Shown here: positions 1-8,881 of the stretch, piece after piece
How positions within the stretch are numbered: the stretch's first letter is position 1
Layout: the number at the start of each line of letters is the position of its first letter
Assembly: GCF_051859565.1 (NCBI RefSeq)
Contig: NZ_JBHYFK010000003.1
Location: 248,001-312,000 of the forward strand
Source of the DNA: Glycocaulis sp051859565
GTDB lineage: Bacteria; Pseudomonadota; Alphaproteobacteria; Caulobacterales; Maricaulaceae
Direction of reading: 5' to 3'
DNA length: 64,000 bases
Notes under the pieces: model-generated
Database searches by the model: none
What the model was told of the DNA's origin: nothing
The model's input: the letters and a program-made list of their open reading frames with translations, nothing else
Made by a program: the position numbers and the translations under genes

Positions 1-2427
1 CGAATGAGGCGGGATGGAGCAGGCGCTGTCGCCGGAGTGAACACCGGCTTCCTCGATATGTTCCATGACGCCAGCAATGCGCACTTCCTCGCCATCGCAC
101 ACCGCATCGACATCCACTTCGGAGGCGTCGGTCAGGTAGCGGTCGAGCAGAAGCGGGCTGTCGCCGGAGACGTGAACGGCGGCGCGGATATAGCGCTCCA
201 GGCTTTCCTGATCGCGCACGATCTCCATGCCGCGCCCGCCGAGGACGAAAGAGGGGCGCAAGACCAGCGGGAAGCCGAGCGTCTTGGCGCATTCCAGCGC
301 TTCTTCTTCAGAGCGCACGATGGCGTTCGGAGGCTGACGCAGTCCCAGCGTATCCAGCAGCGCCTTGAACCGTTCACGGTCCTCGGACAGATCGATCGCG
401 TCGGGGCTGGTGCCGAGAATCGGGATGCCGGCTTTTTCGAGCGCGCTGGCGAGCTTCAGCGGGGTCTGCCCGCCATATTGCACGACGACACCCAACAATG
501 TGCCATTGGCCTGTTCTGTCTCGATCAGCTCCAGCACGTCTTCATCGGTCAGCGGCTCGAAATAAAGCCGGTCGGCCGTGTCATAGTCAGTGGAGACCGT
601 CTCGGGGTTGCAGTTCACCATGATGGACTCGATGCCCATATCGGCGAACGCAAAGGCGGCGTGGCAGCAGCAATAATCGAACTCGATACCCTGACCGATC
701 CGGTTCGGGCCGCCGCCCAGGATGATGGCTTTCTTCGCGCTTGAAGGCTGGCTCTCGCACCCGCCGGTTTCGTAGGTGGAATACATATAGGCGGTGGGCG
801 TTGCGAACTCGGCAGCACACGTGTCCACGCGCTTGTAGACTGGACGCACGTTCAGGGCCCGGCGCGCTTCGCGCACCTTGGCTTCGGTGGATTTCGTCAA
901 TTGCGCAAGGCGCTGGTCTGAGAATCCCATCGCCTTCAGCCGGCGGAAGGCCTTGGCATCACCGGGCAGGCCCAGCGTGGAGATGTCTTCCTCGGCGTGG
1001 ACGATCTCTTCGATCTGCCGCAGGAACCAGGGCTCATAGGCGCAGGCTGTGTTGATGTCTTCGACACTCAGCCCTTCGCGGAAGGCTTGCGCGATCACGC
1101 GCAGCCGGTCCGGCGTGGGGCGGGCCAGCGCAGCAAACACGGCCTGACGGCGCCCTTCCGGCCCATCGGCGGACTCAAAGCCCTCGATCTCGATCTCGTC
1201 AAAGCCGCAAAGCCCGGTCTCCAGGCTGCGCAGCGCTTTCTGCATGCTTTCCTGAAAGGTGCGGCCCATGGCCATGGCCTCGCCCACCGACTTCATCGAG
1301 GTGGAAAGCAGGTTCTGGGCGCCCGGATATTTCTCGAAAGCAAAGCGCGGGATTTTCGTGACGACATAGTCAATCGACGGCTCGAAGCTCGCGGGCGTTG
1401 CGCCGCCCGTGATGTCGTTATCGATCTCGTCGAGCGTGTAGCCTACCGCAAGCTTGGCAGCGACCTTGGCAATCGGGAAGCCCGTGGCTTTTGAAGCCAG
1501 CGCAGATGAGCGCGACACGCGCGGGTTCATCTCGATGACCACCATGCGGCCGGTCTTCGGATCGACGGCGAACTGCACGTTTGAGCCGCCGGTTTCCACT
1601 CCGATCTCGCGCAAGACTGCAATCGAGGCGGAGCGCATGCGCTGATACTCCTTGTCGGTCAGCGTCAATGCGGGGGCGACGGTGATGGAATCGCCGGTAT
1701 GTACGCCCATCGGGTCAATATTTTCGATCGAGCAGATAATGATGCAGTTGTCCGCGCGGTCGCGGACCACCTCCATCTCGAACTCTTTCCAGCCGAGCAC
1801 GCTTTCTTCCACCAGCACCTCGGTGACAGGGGAGGCGGCAAGGCCGGTGCCGACGATCTCGCGGTACTCCTCGACATTATAGGCTATGCCGCCGCCTGTG
1901 CCGCCCATCGTGAAGGAGGGACGGATGACGGCAGGCAGGCCCAGTTCGTCCAGCACGGCTTCGGCCTCGGCCAGCGAATGCACGGCGCGCGATTTCGGGC
2001 TTTCCAGACCAATCTTGTCCATCGCGTCGCGGAAGCGTTGGCGGTTTTCCGCCTTGTCGATGACATCGGCCTTGGCGCCGATCATCTCCACACCGAACAG
2101 CTCCAGCACGCCGCGCTTTTCCAGCTCCAGCGCACAGTTGAGCGCGGTCTGCCCGCCCATCGTGGGGAGCAACGCGTCCGGGCGCTCCTTCTCGATGATC
2201 TTGGCGACCATTTCAGGGGTGATCGGCTCGATATAGGTGGCGTCTGCGAGGACCGGATCGGTCATGATCGTGGCCGGGTTGGAGTTCACCAGAATGACCC
2301 GGTAGCCCTCTTCTTTCAGCGCCTTGACTGCCTGCACGCCCGAATAGTCGAACTCGCAGGCCTGACCGATGACGATAGGGCCGGCACCGATGATGAGGAT
2401 GGAGCTGATATCGGTGCGTCTGGGCAT
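1..2427 (-). CDS. carB: Carbamoyl-phosphate synthase large subunit (3' end cut by window)
   Basis: Makes carbamoyl phosphate from bicarbonate, ATP and ammonia delivered by CarA, for pyrimidine and arginine synthesis. The visible 809 codons start MPRRTDISSILIIGAGPI and contain both ATP-grasp halves: the first with GQACEFDYSG near residue 20 and the second opening with GGGPNRIGQGIEFDY around residue 570. The reading frame runs off the left edge at SGDSACSIPPHS, so about a quarter of a normal ~1,070-residue protein, including the allosteric domain, lies outside. The ATG at 2427 has a GGAG eight bases upstream. carA is on the same strand 4.5 kb upstream, so the two subunit genes are not adjacent. 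Identification is very secure from sequence conservation. Confidence 0.97.
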   Translation of the reverse strand, partial: MPRRTDISSILIIGAGPIVIGQACEFDYSGVQAVKALKEEGYRVILVNSNPATIMTDPVLADATYIEPITPEMVAKIIEKERPDALLPTMGGQTALNCALELEKRGVLELFGVEMIGAKADVIDKAENRQRFRDAMDKIGLESPKSRAVHSLAEAEAVLDELGLPAVIRPSFTMGGTGGGIAYNVEEYREIVGTGLAASPVTEVLVEESVLGWKEFEMEVVRDRADNCIIICSIENIDPMGVHTGDSITVAPALTLTDKEYQRMRSASIAVLREIGVETGGSNVQFAVDPKTGRMVVIEMNPRVSRSSALASKATGFPIAKVAAKLAVGYTLDEIDNDITGGATPASFEPSIDYVVTKIPRFAFEKYPGAQNLLSTSMKSVGEAMAMGRTFQESMQKALRSLETGLCGFDEIEIEGFESADGPEGRRQAVFAALARPTPDRLRVIAQAFREGLSVEDINTACAYEPWFLRQIEEIVHAEEDISTLGLPGDAKAFRRLKAMGFSDQRLAQLTKSTEAKVREARRALNVRPVYKRVDTCAAEFATPTAYMYSTYETGGCESQPSSAKKAIILGGGPNRIGQGIEFDYCCCHAAFAFADMGIESIMVNCNPETVSTDYDTADRLYFEPLTDEDVLELIETEQANGTLLGVVVQYGGQTPLKLASALEKAGIPILGTSPDAIDLSEDRERFKALLDTLGLRQPPNAIVRSEEEALECAKTLGFPLVLRPSFVLGGRGMEIVRDQESLERYIRAAVHVSGDSPLLLDRYLTDASEVDVDAVCDGEEVRIAGVMEHIEEAGVHSGDSACSIPPHS

Positions 2428-2565
2428 GGGCGGTGCTCCGTTTGTGTTCGCGCGCGTATCCGCGCTGCCGGTCTTGTGGGGCAAGTCCGGGCGCGGTTCG
2501 ACTCTGATTACATGCTAGAAGCGGGTGTTAGCGCCAATTTGCTCCCATGGCGAGGGGGTAGATGT

Positions 2566-2664
2566 TCACAACGCGGAACGAATATCGGTCACGCTGAAAT
2601 CATTGCCGATATAGAGCAGCGGGGCGGCGTGCTGTTTGGCGGGGACGGCAGAGCTATCCGCCAT
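2566..2664 (-). pseudogene. Internally deleted vapC toxin remnant (32 codons)
   Basis: Its ATG overlaps the stop of the upstream antitoxin gene in a TAATG arrangement, the usual vapBC coupling. The 32-residue product begins MADSSAVPA, like the PIN-domain start with its first catalytic Asp and Ser-Ala, and then jumps directly to PLLYIGNDFSVTDIRSAL, the typical VapC C-terminus. About 100 residues of PIN domain that should lie between are absent, while the frame stays open. The best reading is an in-frame internal deletion that removed most catalytic residues. Family recognition is from memory of VapC sequences; the junction is read directly. It cannot be a working nuclease. It could still be translated as a short peptide. 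Confidence 0.7.
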
Positions 2665-2867
2665 TACCACTTGGGAAAGCCCAGCTGCTCTGGCGTGTCG
2701 CCGCAGGCTTCATCCCATTCCGGCTTGGTAATCGGACGGCGATCAAACAGATGGGCGTGCTTGTTCACAAATGCCTGCATCCGCTCCGTATAATCGCCCT
2801 TGGCCGCCTGTTCCGCCCGTAGGCGCACCAGCCGGTCGGCTTCTTCGGTCTTGATGCTGAGGCCCAT
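2664..2867 (-). CDS. VapB-like antitoxin (Rv0623-type), now without an intact toxin
   Basis: A 67-residue protein starting MGLSIKTEEADRLVRLRAEQ. This N-terminus matches the short beta strand and helix of the Rv0623/PSK-type antitoxins that form the DNA-binding half of VapBC pairs; the C-terminal ITKPEWDEACGDT segment fits the toxin-clamping tail. An AAGGGGTG Shine-Dalgarno lies before the ATG at 2867. Its normal partner would follow immediately, and what follows is only the deleted vapC remnant, so it is an orphan. It might persist as an autoregulator or as an anti-toxin against related VapC proteins elsewhere; that is inference. It lies between carB and a solute-binding protein gene, all on the same strand. 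Confidence 0.7.
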   Translation of the reverse strand: MGLSIKTEEADRLVRLRAEQAAKGDYTERMQAFVNKHAHLFDRRPITKPEWDEACGDTPEQLGFPKW

Positions 2868-2935
2868 GACGGCACCCCTTCTAGAATTGCTTTCTAGATA
2901 ACATGCGCGCCGCCAGCTTCTAAGTGAAAGGCGCC

Positions 2936-4522
2936 TCACCCCAGACTTAAATCCCGCCAGAGCTGGGGCTGGAGGTTGGCGTCGCGCCGCCGCACGCGGT
3001 CTGAAATCATCCAGAAGGCGCGTTCGTGCAGCAGCGGCACATTGCATTGCTCTTCCAGGAAAACCGCCTCGGCCTCGCGGTGAACGGCGATGCGTTCAGA
3101 GCGCGAGACGCGTCCGCGTGCATCTTCCATCAACTGGGCAAAGCGCGTCCGGCCCGGCCCGGACCAGCCTGTGTCGTCGGCAAATCCGCCCGGTGCGAAT
3201 GGTTCCAGCATGAAGTCCGGCTCTGATTTCAGGCCCCGGTTGAAATAGCCCAGCGTCATGTCGAACTCGCCGCCCGCCACGGCCTGATTGATGTCGTGCG
3301 GGTAGGAGGAGAGGATGTCTATATCCAGCCCCGCACTGCGCAGGTCATCCGCGATGGCAATCGCAATGCGCTCCCGGCTGCCCGATGACACCCGCAAGAC
3401 CAGCCGCAGCGGGCTGTCCGGCCCGTAACCAGCCTCGGTCAGCAGCGTGCGGGCGGCCTGCCTGTCCGGTCCCGGCGCGGTTTGCCCGTTCTCTTCCAGC
3501 GCCTGTGCGGTGATGACATGAATCGTGGGCGTGGCTTCGCCGCTGAAGAAGTTCTCCGCCAGAAACTGCCGGTCCACGGCGAGCGAAATGGCACGGCGCA
3601 CGCGTACATCGTTCAGGCCGGGCCGCCTGTGATTGAGTTTGAGATAGGTCAGTATGGGTGCGTCAAATCCGTGCAGCCGGTCGCCGATCTCCCGGCGCAG
3701 AAAGCCGATCTGCTCAGGCGGCGGACGGTCGGCAAGATCCAGATCGCCGGAGCGGAAGAGGCGCGCCCGCGTCGCCTCGTCCTCAACCACATCGACGCGC
3801 ACAGTCTCTATGGAGACACTACCTGCGGCGTGGAAGCGCGGATTTCTGGCGAGAAGATAGGTCAGCGCGCTGGCCTGGCGCAGAATGTACGGCCCGGCGC
3901 TGACCCAGTTTTCGGGGCGCACCCAGCGATCCCCGCGCGCCTCGATCACATGGCGGGGCAGGGGGTAAAACTCGCGCATCAATACCGGGAAGGCACCAAC
4001 GGGCGTATCCAGCTCGAAAATGATCGTGCGGGCATCGGGGGCTGTGACGCCTATCTCGCTGGCAGGGGCTCTGCCTGCGAGCGCAGCGCGGGCGCCGCGA
4101 ACAGCAAAGAAATCGCCCAGATTGGCAAAGCCGGTGCGCGGGTCCACGGCGCGCTGGGCGGTCCATACGACGTCATCAGCCGTCAGCGGCATGCCGTCGG
4201 ACCATTGCAGGCCTTCGGCGAGCCTGAAGCGCCATCTGCGCCCATCCTCCGAACGCCAGCTTTGCGCCAGACCCGGTGCCAGCCCGCCTGACGGGCTGTA
4301 TTCGGTCAAGGGCGCGTGCAGCTGCTTGTAGAGCAGGGCGGAGGCCGCAAACTGGCCTTTGAGCGGATCAAGGCTGTCGGGTTCAGTGTCGATGGCGGCG
4401 CGCAGCAGGCTGCTGTCCGCACCGCCGCGCGGCGCACAGGCGGCAAGCGCCAGCACCCCGGCGCTGGCTGCACCGCCCAGAAGTGTCCGCCGTGAGACGG
4501 GCAAAAGGATTCGCTTGCTCAT
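2936..4522 (-). CDS. ABC transporter solute-binding lipoprotein, peptide/nickel family (SBP_bac_5)
   Basis: A periplasmic binding protein of the DppA/OppA class, 528 residues from the chosen ATG. The N-terminus has a twin-arginine-like SRRTLLGG followed by a hydrophobic stretch and the lipobox LAAC, so it is probably exported and lipid-anchored. The mature part carries the family opening AAIDTEPDSLDPLKGQ and later SAGPYILRQ and LKLNHRRPGLNDVRVRRA, typical of peptide-binding proteins. A TTG 12 codons upstream would also be in frame, but the ATG gives the cleaner signal peptide. No permease or ATPase gene is nearby, so its transporter partners must be elsewhere or missing. Ligand unknown. The 40-base gap to the protease gene upstream suggests co-transcription. 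Confidence 0.85.
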   Translation of the reverse strand: MSKRILLPVSRRTLLGGAASAGVLALAACAPRGGADSSLLRAAIDTEPDSLDPLKGQFAASALLYKQLHAPLTEYSPSGGLAPGLAQSWRSEDGRRWRFRLAEGLQWSDGMPLTADDVVWTAQRAVDPRTGFANLGDFFAVRGARAALAGRAPASEIGVTAPDARTIIFELDTPVGAFPVLMREFYPLPRHVIEARGDRWVRPENWVSAGPYILRQASALTYLLARNPRFHAAGSVSIETVRVDVVEDEATRARLFRSGDLDLADRPPPEQIGFLRREIGDRLHGFDAPILTYLKLNHRRPGLNDVRVRRAISLAVDRQFLAENFFSGEATPTIHVITAQALEENGQTAPGPDRQAARTLLTEAGYGPDSPLRLVLRVSSGSRERIAIAIADDLRSAGLDIDILSSYPHDINQAVAGGEFDMTLGYFNRGLKSEPDFMLEPFAPGGFADDTGWSGPGRTRFAQLMEDARGRVSRSERIAVHREAEAVFLEEQCNVPLLHERAFWMISDRVRRRDANLQPQLWRDLSLG

Positions 4523-4561
4523 GACCGCAGTTTTGCGGGCAGCGGCGGACTCTGGCAATGC

Positions 4562-6895
4562 CTACCAGCGCGCGCGGATCGAGGCCCAGCCCAAGGCCTG
4601 GGGCTCGGCGTCCGCAATATGGCCGGGCTCACGGGTCACACGCGCGGCAAAGGCGGCGTCGACCTGTGTGGTCAGCTGCCTGCGCCAGGCGGCTTCCAGC
4701 GAAATCTCGCGGCCCGAAGGCGTCAGCGAAGCATGGCGCCGCTCATAGCTGACCCTGTCTTCCCGGTCGACATTGACCGGAACCCGGGCAGAGATCCGTC
4801 CGTGCTCCATGCGCAGTGGCTGAGACAGGGTGAAACCAAACCTGCCCCCGGCCAGCGGCCTGTCGATACCGGCGCTCCACGCGCTGGCACCGAGCTCCTG
4901 CTCGACGGTCAGCGAGGCGGGCGTGTTGAACTGGCCGGTGACGTATTCCGCCCGCGCCGACCCGCGCCAGCCGAGCGGCAGCTGGCCAGACCAGAGCGCT
5001 GCGGTGAACTGGGTGTCGGCGGCGTCTTCTGCCCCGAATCGGGCGGCCAGCCTGCCACCCATCACCGAACCGGTTTCCTGGCCGGTGCCGGTCTCCAGCC
5101 CGAAGGTCTGCCCGGTAAGCCGGCCGGACCGCAGGGTGTATGTGAAGCCCACGGCGTTGAATGCGCTGTTGTCTCCAGAGGAGGAGCGCATATGGAAGGC
5201 AGCGGGGCCGAACTCATAGCTGGCTGCCACCCATTCGCGCGAGCCGGCAAAGCGGGCCACCGCACCAGAGAACAGGGTTTCCGACAGCACCGATACCCCT
5301 GCCCCGCCAACGGGTGCGGGCGAGGAGAAGCCGCGCCCGGCTTCCACGCTCAAGCCCCCCTGACGGAAGGCGAAGGACATGTCCGGAGCCGACTGGTACC
5401 AGTCCTGCGGCAGGTTGCGCAGCAGGTGCGGCGGCTGCCAGTTCATGCGCAGATTGATGCTGGCCGGGCCGACCTGGGTGCGTGACGCGCGTGCCAGGCC
5501 CGCCGCTGCTGCGCTTTCCATGGCGTTCAGAGCGCTGTCCGGTGCAAAGGATGGGCGGTCGGCGCTGAAATGGAAGGGGCGGCGATAGCTGTCGCGCAGC
5601 ACGGCATCATCAACCAGTCCGCTTTCCCAGAGCCAGTCCCCCGCCGGACCGTCCGGCGCAGACAGGAGCAGGTCGAGCGGGATGGCTTCGCCTGTGCCAA
5701 GCCGCATGCTGGTCGCGCCGACGGGCTGGAAAGCGGCCGCCAGGTCGATCAGCCCGCGACCGAACAGAAAATCGATCCCTTGTGGCCCGAGGTCCAGGGC
5801 CGTTTCAAACAGGATCTGCAGCGCCTCATTGCCCTGCAGGTTTGGAAAAGCATCTAGTAGCAGGGCGAGAGCACCGGCTACGTGCGGCGCGGCAAAGCTG
5901 GTGCCCGAAAAGCGAACAAGCAGGGGGTCGCCGTTCTCGTCGTCGATATAGGGTGTAAGAATCCTTGTGCCCGGGGCCACTAGGAAGGTCGCCCCCGCAT
6001 CGCCAGCCCGGTTTGAGTAGGGTGCCAGATCAACAAGTTCCACGTCGCAACCCACGATGTCCCCTCCAGGGCAATCGATCGCTCCTACTGCCACAACAAA
6101 CCCTTGCGCGTCCGGCATGTTGGCAAAGTTGGCCGGGAAATTGGGCTGGTCACCCGTGCCGTCCGTTTCCTCGCCGCTATTTCCCGCCGAAACGACGATG
6201 AAAATACCGGCATTTACTGCGCGCCGCATCGCAGCGAATGTCTGAGTCAGGGAGTCATTGCTGCCGATATCGCGCCCCAGCGAAAGATTGATCACGCGCG
6301 CGTTGTGGCTGATCGCATAGTCGATGGAAGCTGCGATATTGGCGTCCGAGAAGCGGCAGCCGCCATCATCGGGATCGTCATCTTCGCACGTTCCCGGTGT
6401 GTCAGCCCGGATGGCCAGAACGGTACTTTGAAACGCTACGCCGTGCCCGCCCAGATTGTTCTTGTTTGCAACTATAACGCCAGCCACGCCCGTGCCGTGT
6501 CCGTCTATGTCTTCCAGCTCGCCGCGTGAGGAAACGATGTCGACGCTGGCAGATGATATACGGCCGATCAACTCAGGATGAGACTGATTGATGCCACTGT
6601 CCACGACCGCGACGGTGATGCCCTGTCCGGTCGCGCCGGCCGCGTAGGCGCTCGACGCATTGATCAGGCCCAGCCCGTACTGGCGATTATACTCAGCCGT
6701 TTCAAAATCTGCCGGATTCCCGGGCGGGGGGGGCGGCGGTGGCGGAGGAGGTGGTGGCGGTGGCGGGGGGGGAGGTGGAGGTGCAGGCGTTACGGTAGGG
6801 CTGCCACCGCCACCGCCGCCACCACAGCCAGCCATGCCGATGCAGGCTGCCGCAAATACCGTTACCAGAAGCGCGCTGCGCAGTTTCATGGCCAT
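4562..6895 (-). CDS. S8 (subtilisin-like) serine protease lipoprotein with C-terminal beta-rich domain
   Basis: A 777-residue exported protease. Residues 1-24 form a lipoprotein signal ending GMAGC; seven glycines and about 20 consecutive prolines follow as a linker. The peptidase domain shows the catalytic triad: Asp in VAVVDSGI (about residue 99), His in DIDGHGTGVAGV (about 133) and Ser in FSGTSFAAPHVAG (about 340). From about residue 395 to the end the sequence is rich in alternating beta-strand patterns and ends in an aromatic residue (ASIRARW), resembling an outer-membrane beta barrel; this reading is inference. It could therefore be an autotransporter-like cell-surface protease. The second ATG six bases downstream is an alternative start. 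It sits between carA and a solute-binding protein gene, with no obvious functional link to either. Confidence 0.85.
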   Translation of the reverse strand: MAMKLRSALLVTVFAAACIGMAGCGGGGGGGSPTVTPAPPPPPPPPPPPPPPPPPPPPGNPADFETAEYNRQYGLGLINASSAYAAGATGQGITVAVVDSGINQSHPELIGRISSASVDIVSSRGELEDIDGHGTGVAGVIVANKNNLGGHGVAFQSTVLAIRADTPGTCEDDDPDDGGCRFSDANIAASIDYAISHNARVINLSLGRDIGSNDSLTQTFAAMRRAVNAGIFIVVSAGNSGEETDGTGDQPNFPANFANMPDAQGFVVAVGAIDCPGGDIVGCDVELVDLAPYSNRAGDAGATFLVAPGTRILTPYIDDENGDPLLVRFSGTSFAAPHVAGALALLLDAFPNLQGNEALQILFETALDLGPQGIDFLFGRGLIDLAAAFQPVGATSMRLGTGEAIPLDLLLSAPDGPAGDWLWESGLVDDAVLRDSYRRPFHFSADRPSFAPDSALNAMESAAAAGLARASRTQVGPASINLRMNWQPPHLLRNLPQDWYQSAPDMSFAFRQGGLSVEAGRGFSSPAPVGGAGVSVLSETLFSGAVARFAGSREWVAASYEFGPAAFHMRSSSGDNSAFNAVGFTYTLRSGRLTGQTFGLETGTGQETGSVMGGRLAARFGAEDAADTQFTAALWSGQLPLGWRGSARAEYVTGQFNTPASLTVEQELGASAWSAGIDRPLAGGRFGFTLSQPLRMEHGRISARVPVNVDREDRVSYERRHASLTPSGREISLEAAWRRQLTTQVDAAFAARVTREPGHIADAEPQALGWASIRARW
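6721..6830. repeat. GC-rich simple repeat with two C8/G8 runs encoding the polyproline and polyglycine linkers
   Basis: On the plus strand this reads as reiterated GGC, GGT and GGA with two uninterrupted runs of eight G (about 6726-6733 and 6765-6772); a run of CCG/CCA triplets follows. On the coding strand they are C8 tracts within the protease linker. Length change in such tracts would either lengthen the linker (triplets) or shift the frame (single bases) just after the lipobox. Confidence 0.8.
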
Positions 6896-6989
6896 TCCTG
6901 ATCTCCGCGTCCCCTGTCCTTCGACAGATAAGCTAGAGCCGATCAGGCAAAATGGAAAAGGTTTTCCGAGAGGTGGGGTTTATCAGGGG

Positions 6990-8195
6990 TCAACCGCCCG
7001 ACAGGCGACCGACAAATTCGTCAAACACGCCAAAGGAATCCTGCGGGCCGGGGCTGGCTTCCGGATGGTGCTGCACCGACATGACCGGCTTGTCCTTAAG
7101 GCGGAAGCCGCAATTTGTACCGTCGAACAGCGAGATATGGGTCTCTTCGGCATTATCGGGCAGGCTGTCACGATCCACCGCGAAGCCGTGATTCATGGAG
7201 ACGATCTCCACCTGGCCTGACAGTATGTTTTTCACCGGATGGTTCGCGCCATGATGGCCGTGGGCCATTTTCTCTGTCCGGGCGCCAATGGCCAGCGCGA
7301 GCATCTGGTGGCCAAGGCAGATGCCAAGGGTTGGCACACCCGCCTCGATGACGCCGCGAATGGTGGCCAGCGCATACTCACCCGTGGCCGCGGGATCGCC
7401 GGGACCGTTCGATACGACCACGCCCGCCGGCGACAGCGAGAGTACGTCTTCGGCACTCGCCGTGCCGCGCACCACTTTTACGCGCGCTCCAGCCCCTGCC
7501 AGACGGCGCAGTATGTTGGCCTTCACGCCATAATCCAGCACCACAACGAGCGGACCATCGGACGGGCCGATGCCCGGCCCGTCGGGCCACACCCAGTCTG
7601 ATTGCGTCCAGTCGCTGTCTGCTTCGCTCAGAACATGCTGCGCCAGCTCTGCGCCTTCCATGCTGGGCGCATCGAGCGCAGCCTTGCGCAAGGCATCCGC
7701 GTCCAGCTTCCCGTACGGGGAGTGCGCAATCGCGGCGATAGGCATGCCCAGCTCGCGGATCCGGGCCGTGAGCGCGCGGGTGTCGACGCCGGTAACGGCC
7801 ACAATGCCCCGCGCGGTCAGCCATTCGGTAAAGCTGTGTTCGGCGCGCCAGCTCGATGGCGGCGTGATCGGGGCCCGGCTGACCATGCCTACGGCTGCCT
7901 TGCGCGCCCTGTCACTGGCGGCCTCTTCATCGTGCGCATTGGCACCGACATTGCCGATATGAGGGAAGGTGAAGCAGACGATCTGTCCGGCATAGGACGG
8001 ATCGGCGAGAATCTCCTGATGCCCGGTCATCGCCGTGTTGAAGCAGAGCTCGCCAGTGGCGATTCCCGATGCCCCGGCGCCTTCGCCGGGGATGATCGTG
8101 CCGTCAGCCAGCACGATGGCTCCAGTCGCCCCGTCAAGATCGCTGTCGCGCCAGGGGTTTGCGGTCAGTACTTGATTCCCGGCCCGTTCCGTCAT
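6990..8195 (-). CDS. carA: Carbamoyl-phosphate synthase small (glutaminase) subunit
   Basis: Hydrolyses glutamine and passes ammonia to CarB. The 401-residue protein has the small-subunit N-terminal domain (GELCFNTAMTGHQEILADPSY) and a class I glutamine amidotransferase domain with the nucleophile in GICLGHQ and the catalytic His/Glu in VQHHPEASPGP. All expected catalytic residues are present and length is normal (about 380-400). It is transcribed divergently from yqeY; the 169-base gap between them must hold both promoters. The carA/yqeY-dnaG-rpoD neighbourhood is a familiar alphaproteobacterial arrangement. carB lies 4.5 kb downstream on the same strand, past an unrelated protease and binding-protein gene. 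Confidence 0.98.
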   Translation of the reverse strand: MTERAGNQVLTANPWRDSDLDGATGAIVLADGTIIPGEGAGASGIATGELCFNTAMTGHQEILADPSYAGQIVCFTFPHIGNVGANAHDEEAASDRARKAAVGMVSRAPITPPSSWRAEHSFTEWLTARGIVAVTGVDTRALTARIRELGMPIAAIAHSPYGKLDADALRKAALDAPSMEGAELAQHVLSEADSDWTQSDWVWPDGPGIGPSDGPLVVVLDYGVKANILRRLAGAGARVKVVRGTASAEDVLSLSPAGVVVSNGPGDPAATGEYALATIRGVIEAGVPTLGICLGHQMLALAIGARTEKMAHGHHGANHPVKNILSGQVEIVSMNHGFAVDRDSLPDNAEETHISLFDGTNCGFRLKDKPVMSVQHHPEASPGPQDSFGVFDEFVGRLSGG

Positions 8196-8364
8196 ATCTC
8201 ACCGCCTGATTTCGCGTGCGCCGCACAATAAGGGCGGCCCTTTGAACAAACGCGCGGACGGTATGTGAGCCTTGCCCGGACGTCAAGCAAGCTAGAAGCC
8301 GAAAAAGAAACTCAAAAACAACGGGTTAGGCGGCGTCGCTGTAACTCGTGCGAATGGATGAAAA

Positions 8365-8832
8365 ATGTCGCTGCGCGACCAGATTGCCGAAGACCTCAAA
8401 AACGCGATGCGGGCCAAGGATGGGCTGAAGCTCAGCACGCTGCGCCTCGTTCAGGCTGCCATCAAGGACCGTGACATCGCTGCGCGGGCTGAAGACCGCT
8501 GCCAGGGGTGCGGTGAGGGCGAGATCATGGCCCTGCTGCAGAAGCTGGTGAAGCAGCGCGAGGAGAGCGCCGAAACCTACGAGAACGCTGGCCGGCTGGA
8601 TCTGGCCGAGCGTGAGCGGGCGGAAGCCGACATCGTGCGCGCCTACCTGCCCAAGCCGATGTGCGAGCAGGAAATCGAGCAGGCCGCAGAGACGGTCGTC
8701 GACGAGCTCGGCGCCACGGGCCTGAAGGACATGGGCAAGTGCATGGGCGCGCTCAAACAGCGCTATACCGGCCGCATGGACTTTTCCAAGGCGGGCGAAA
8801 CGGTGAAGACCCTGCTGCAGAGCCGGGCGTAA
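8365..8832 (+). CDS. yqeY: GatB/YqeY-domain protein
   Basis: A 155-residue stand-alone relative of the C-terminal tail domain of GatB. The sequence MSLRDQIAEDLKNAMRAKD and the RLDLAERERAEADIVRAYLP motif with the downstream LGATGLKDMGKCMGALK region are typical of YqeY. GatB uses this domain to bind tRNA, so a tRNA-related role is suspected, but the function of stand-alone YqeY is not established. It lies directly upstream of dnaG (49-base gap) and probably shares its transcript, a conserved arrangement. One unusual feature is a cysteine pair in the CQGC stretch near residue 48. The complete gatCAB set is elsewhere in this window. Confidence 0.93.
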   Translation: MSLRDQIAEDLKNAMRAKDGLKLSTLRLVQAAIKDRDIAARAEDRCQGCGEGEIMALLQKLVKQREESAETYENAGRLDLAERERAEADIVRAYLPKPMCEQEIEQAAETVVDELGATGLKDMGKCMGALKQRYTGRMDFSKAGETVKTLLQSRA

Positions 8833-8881
8833 AGCGCACAACTAGGCCGTGGCAAGTCTGCCGCGTGTGCTATGGTGAGCC

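Noticed and set aside
1699..2793. Long plus-strand frame opposite carB
   Set aside because: It is antisense to a highly conserved enzyme gene; high GC gives long open frames on the opposite strand. No family match or ribosome site.
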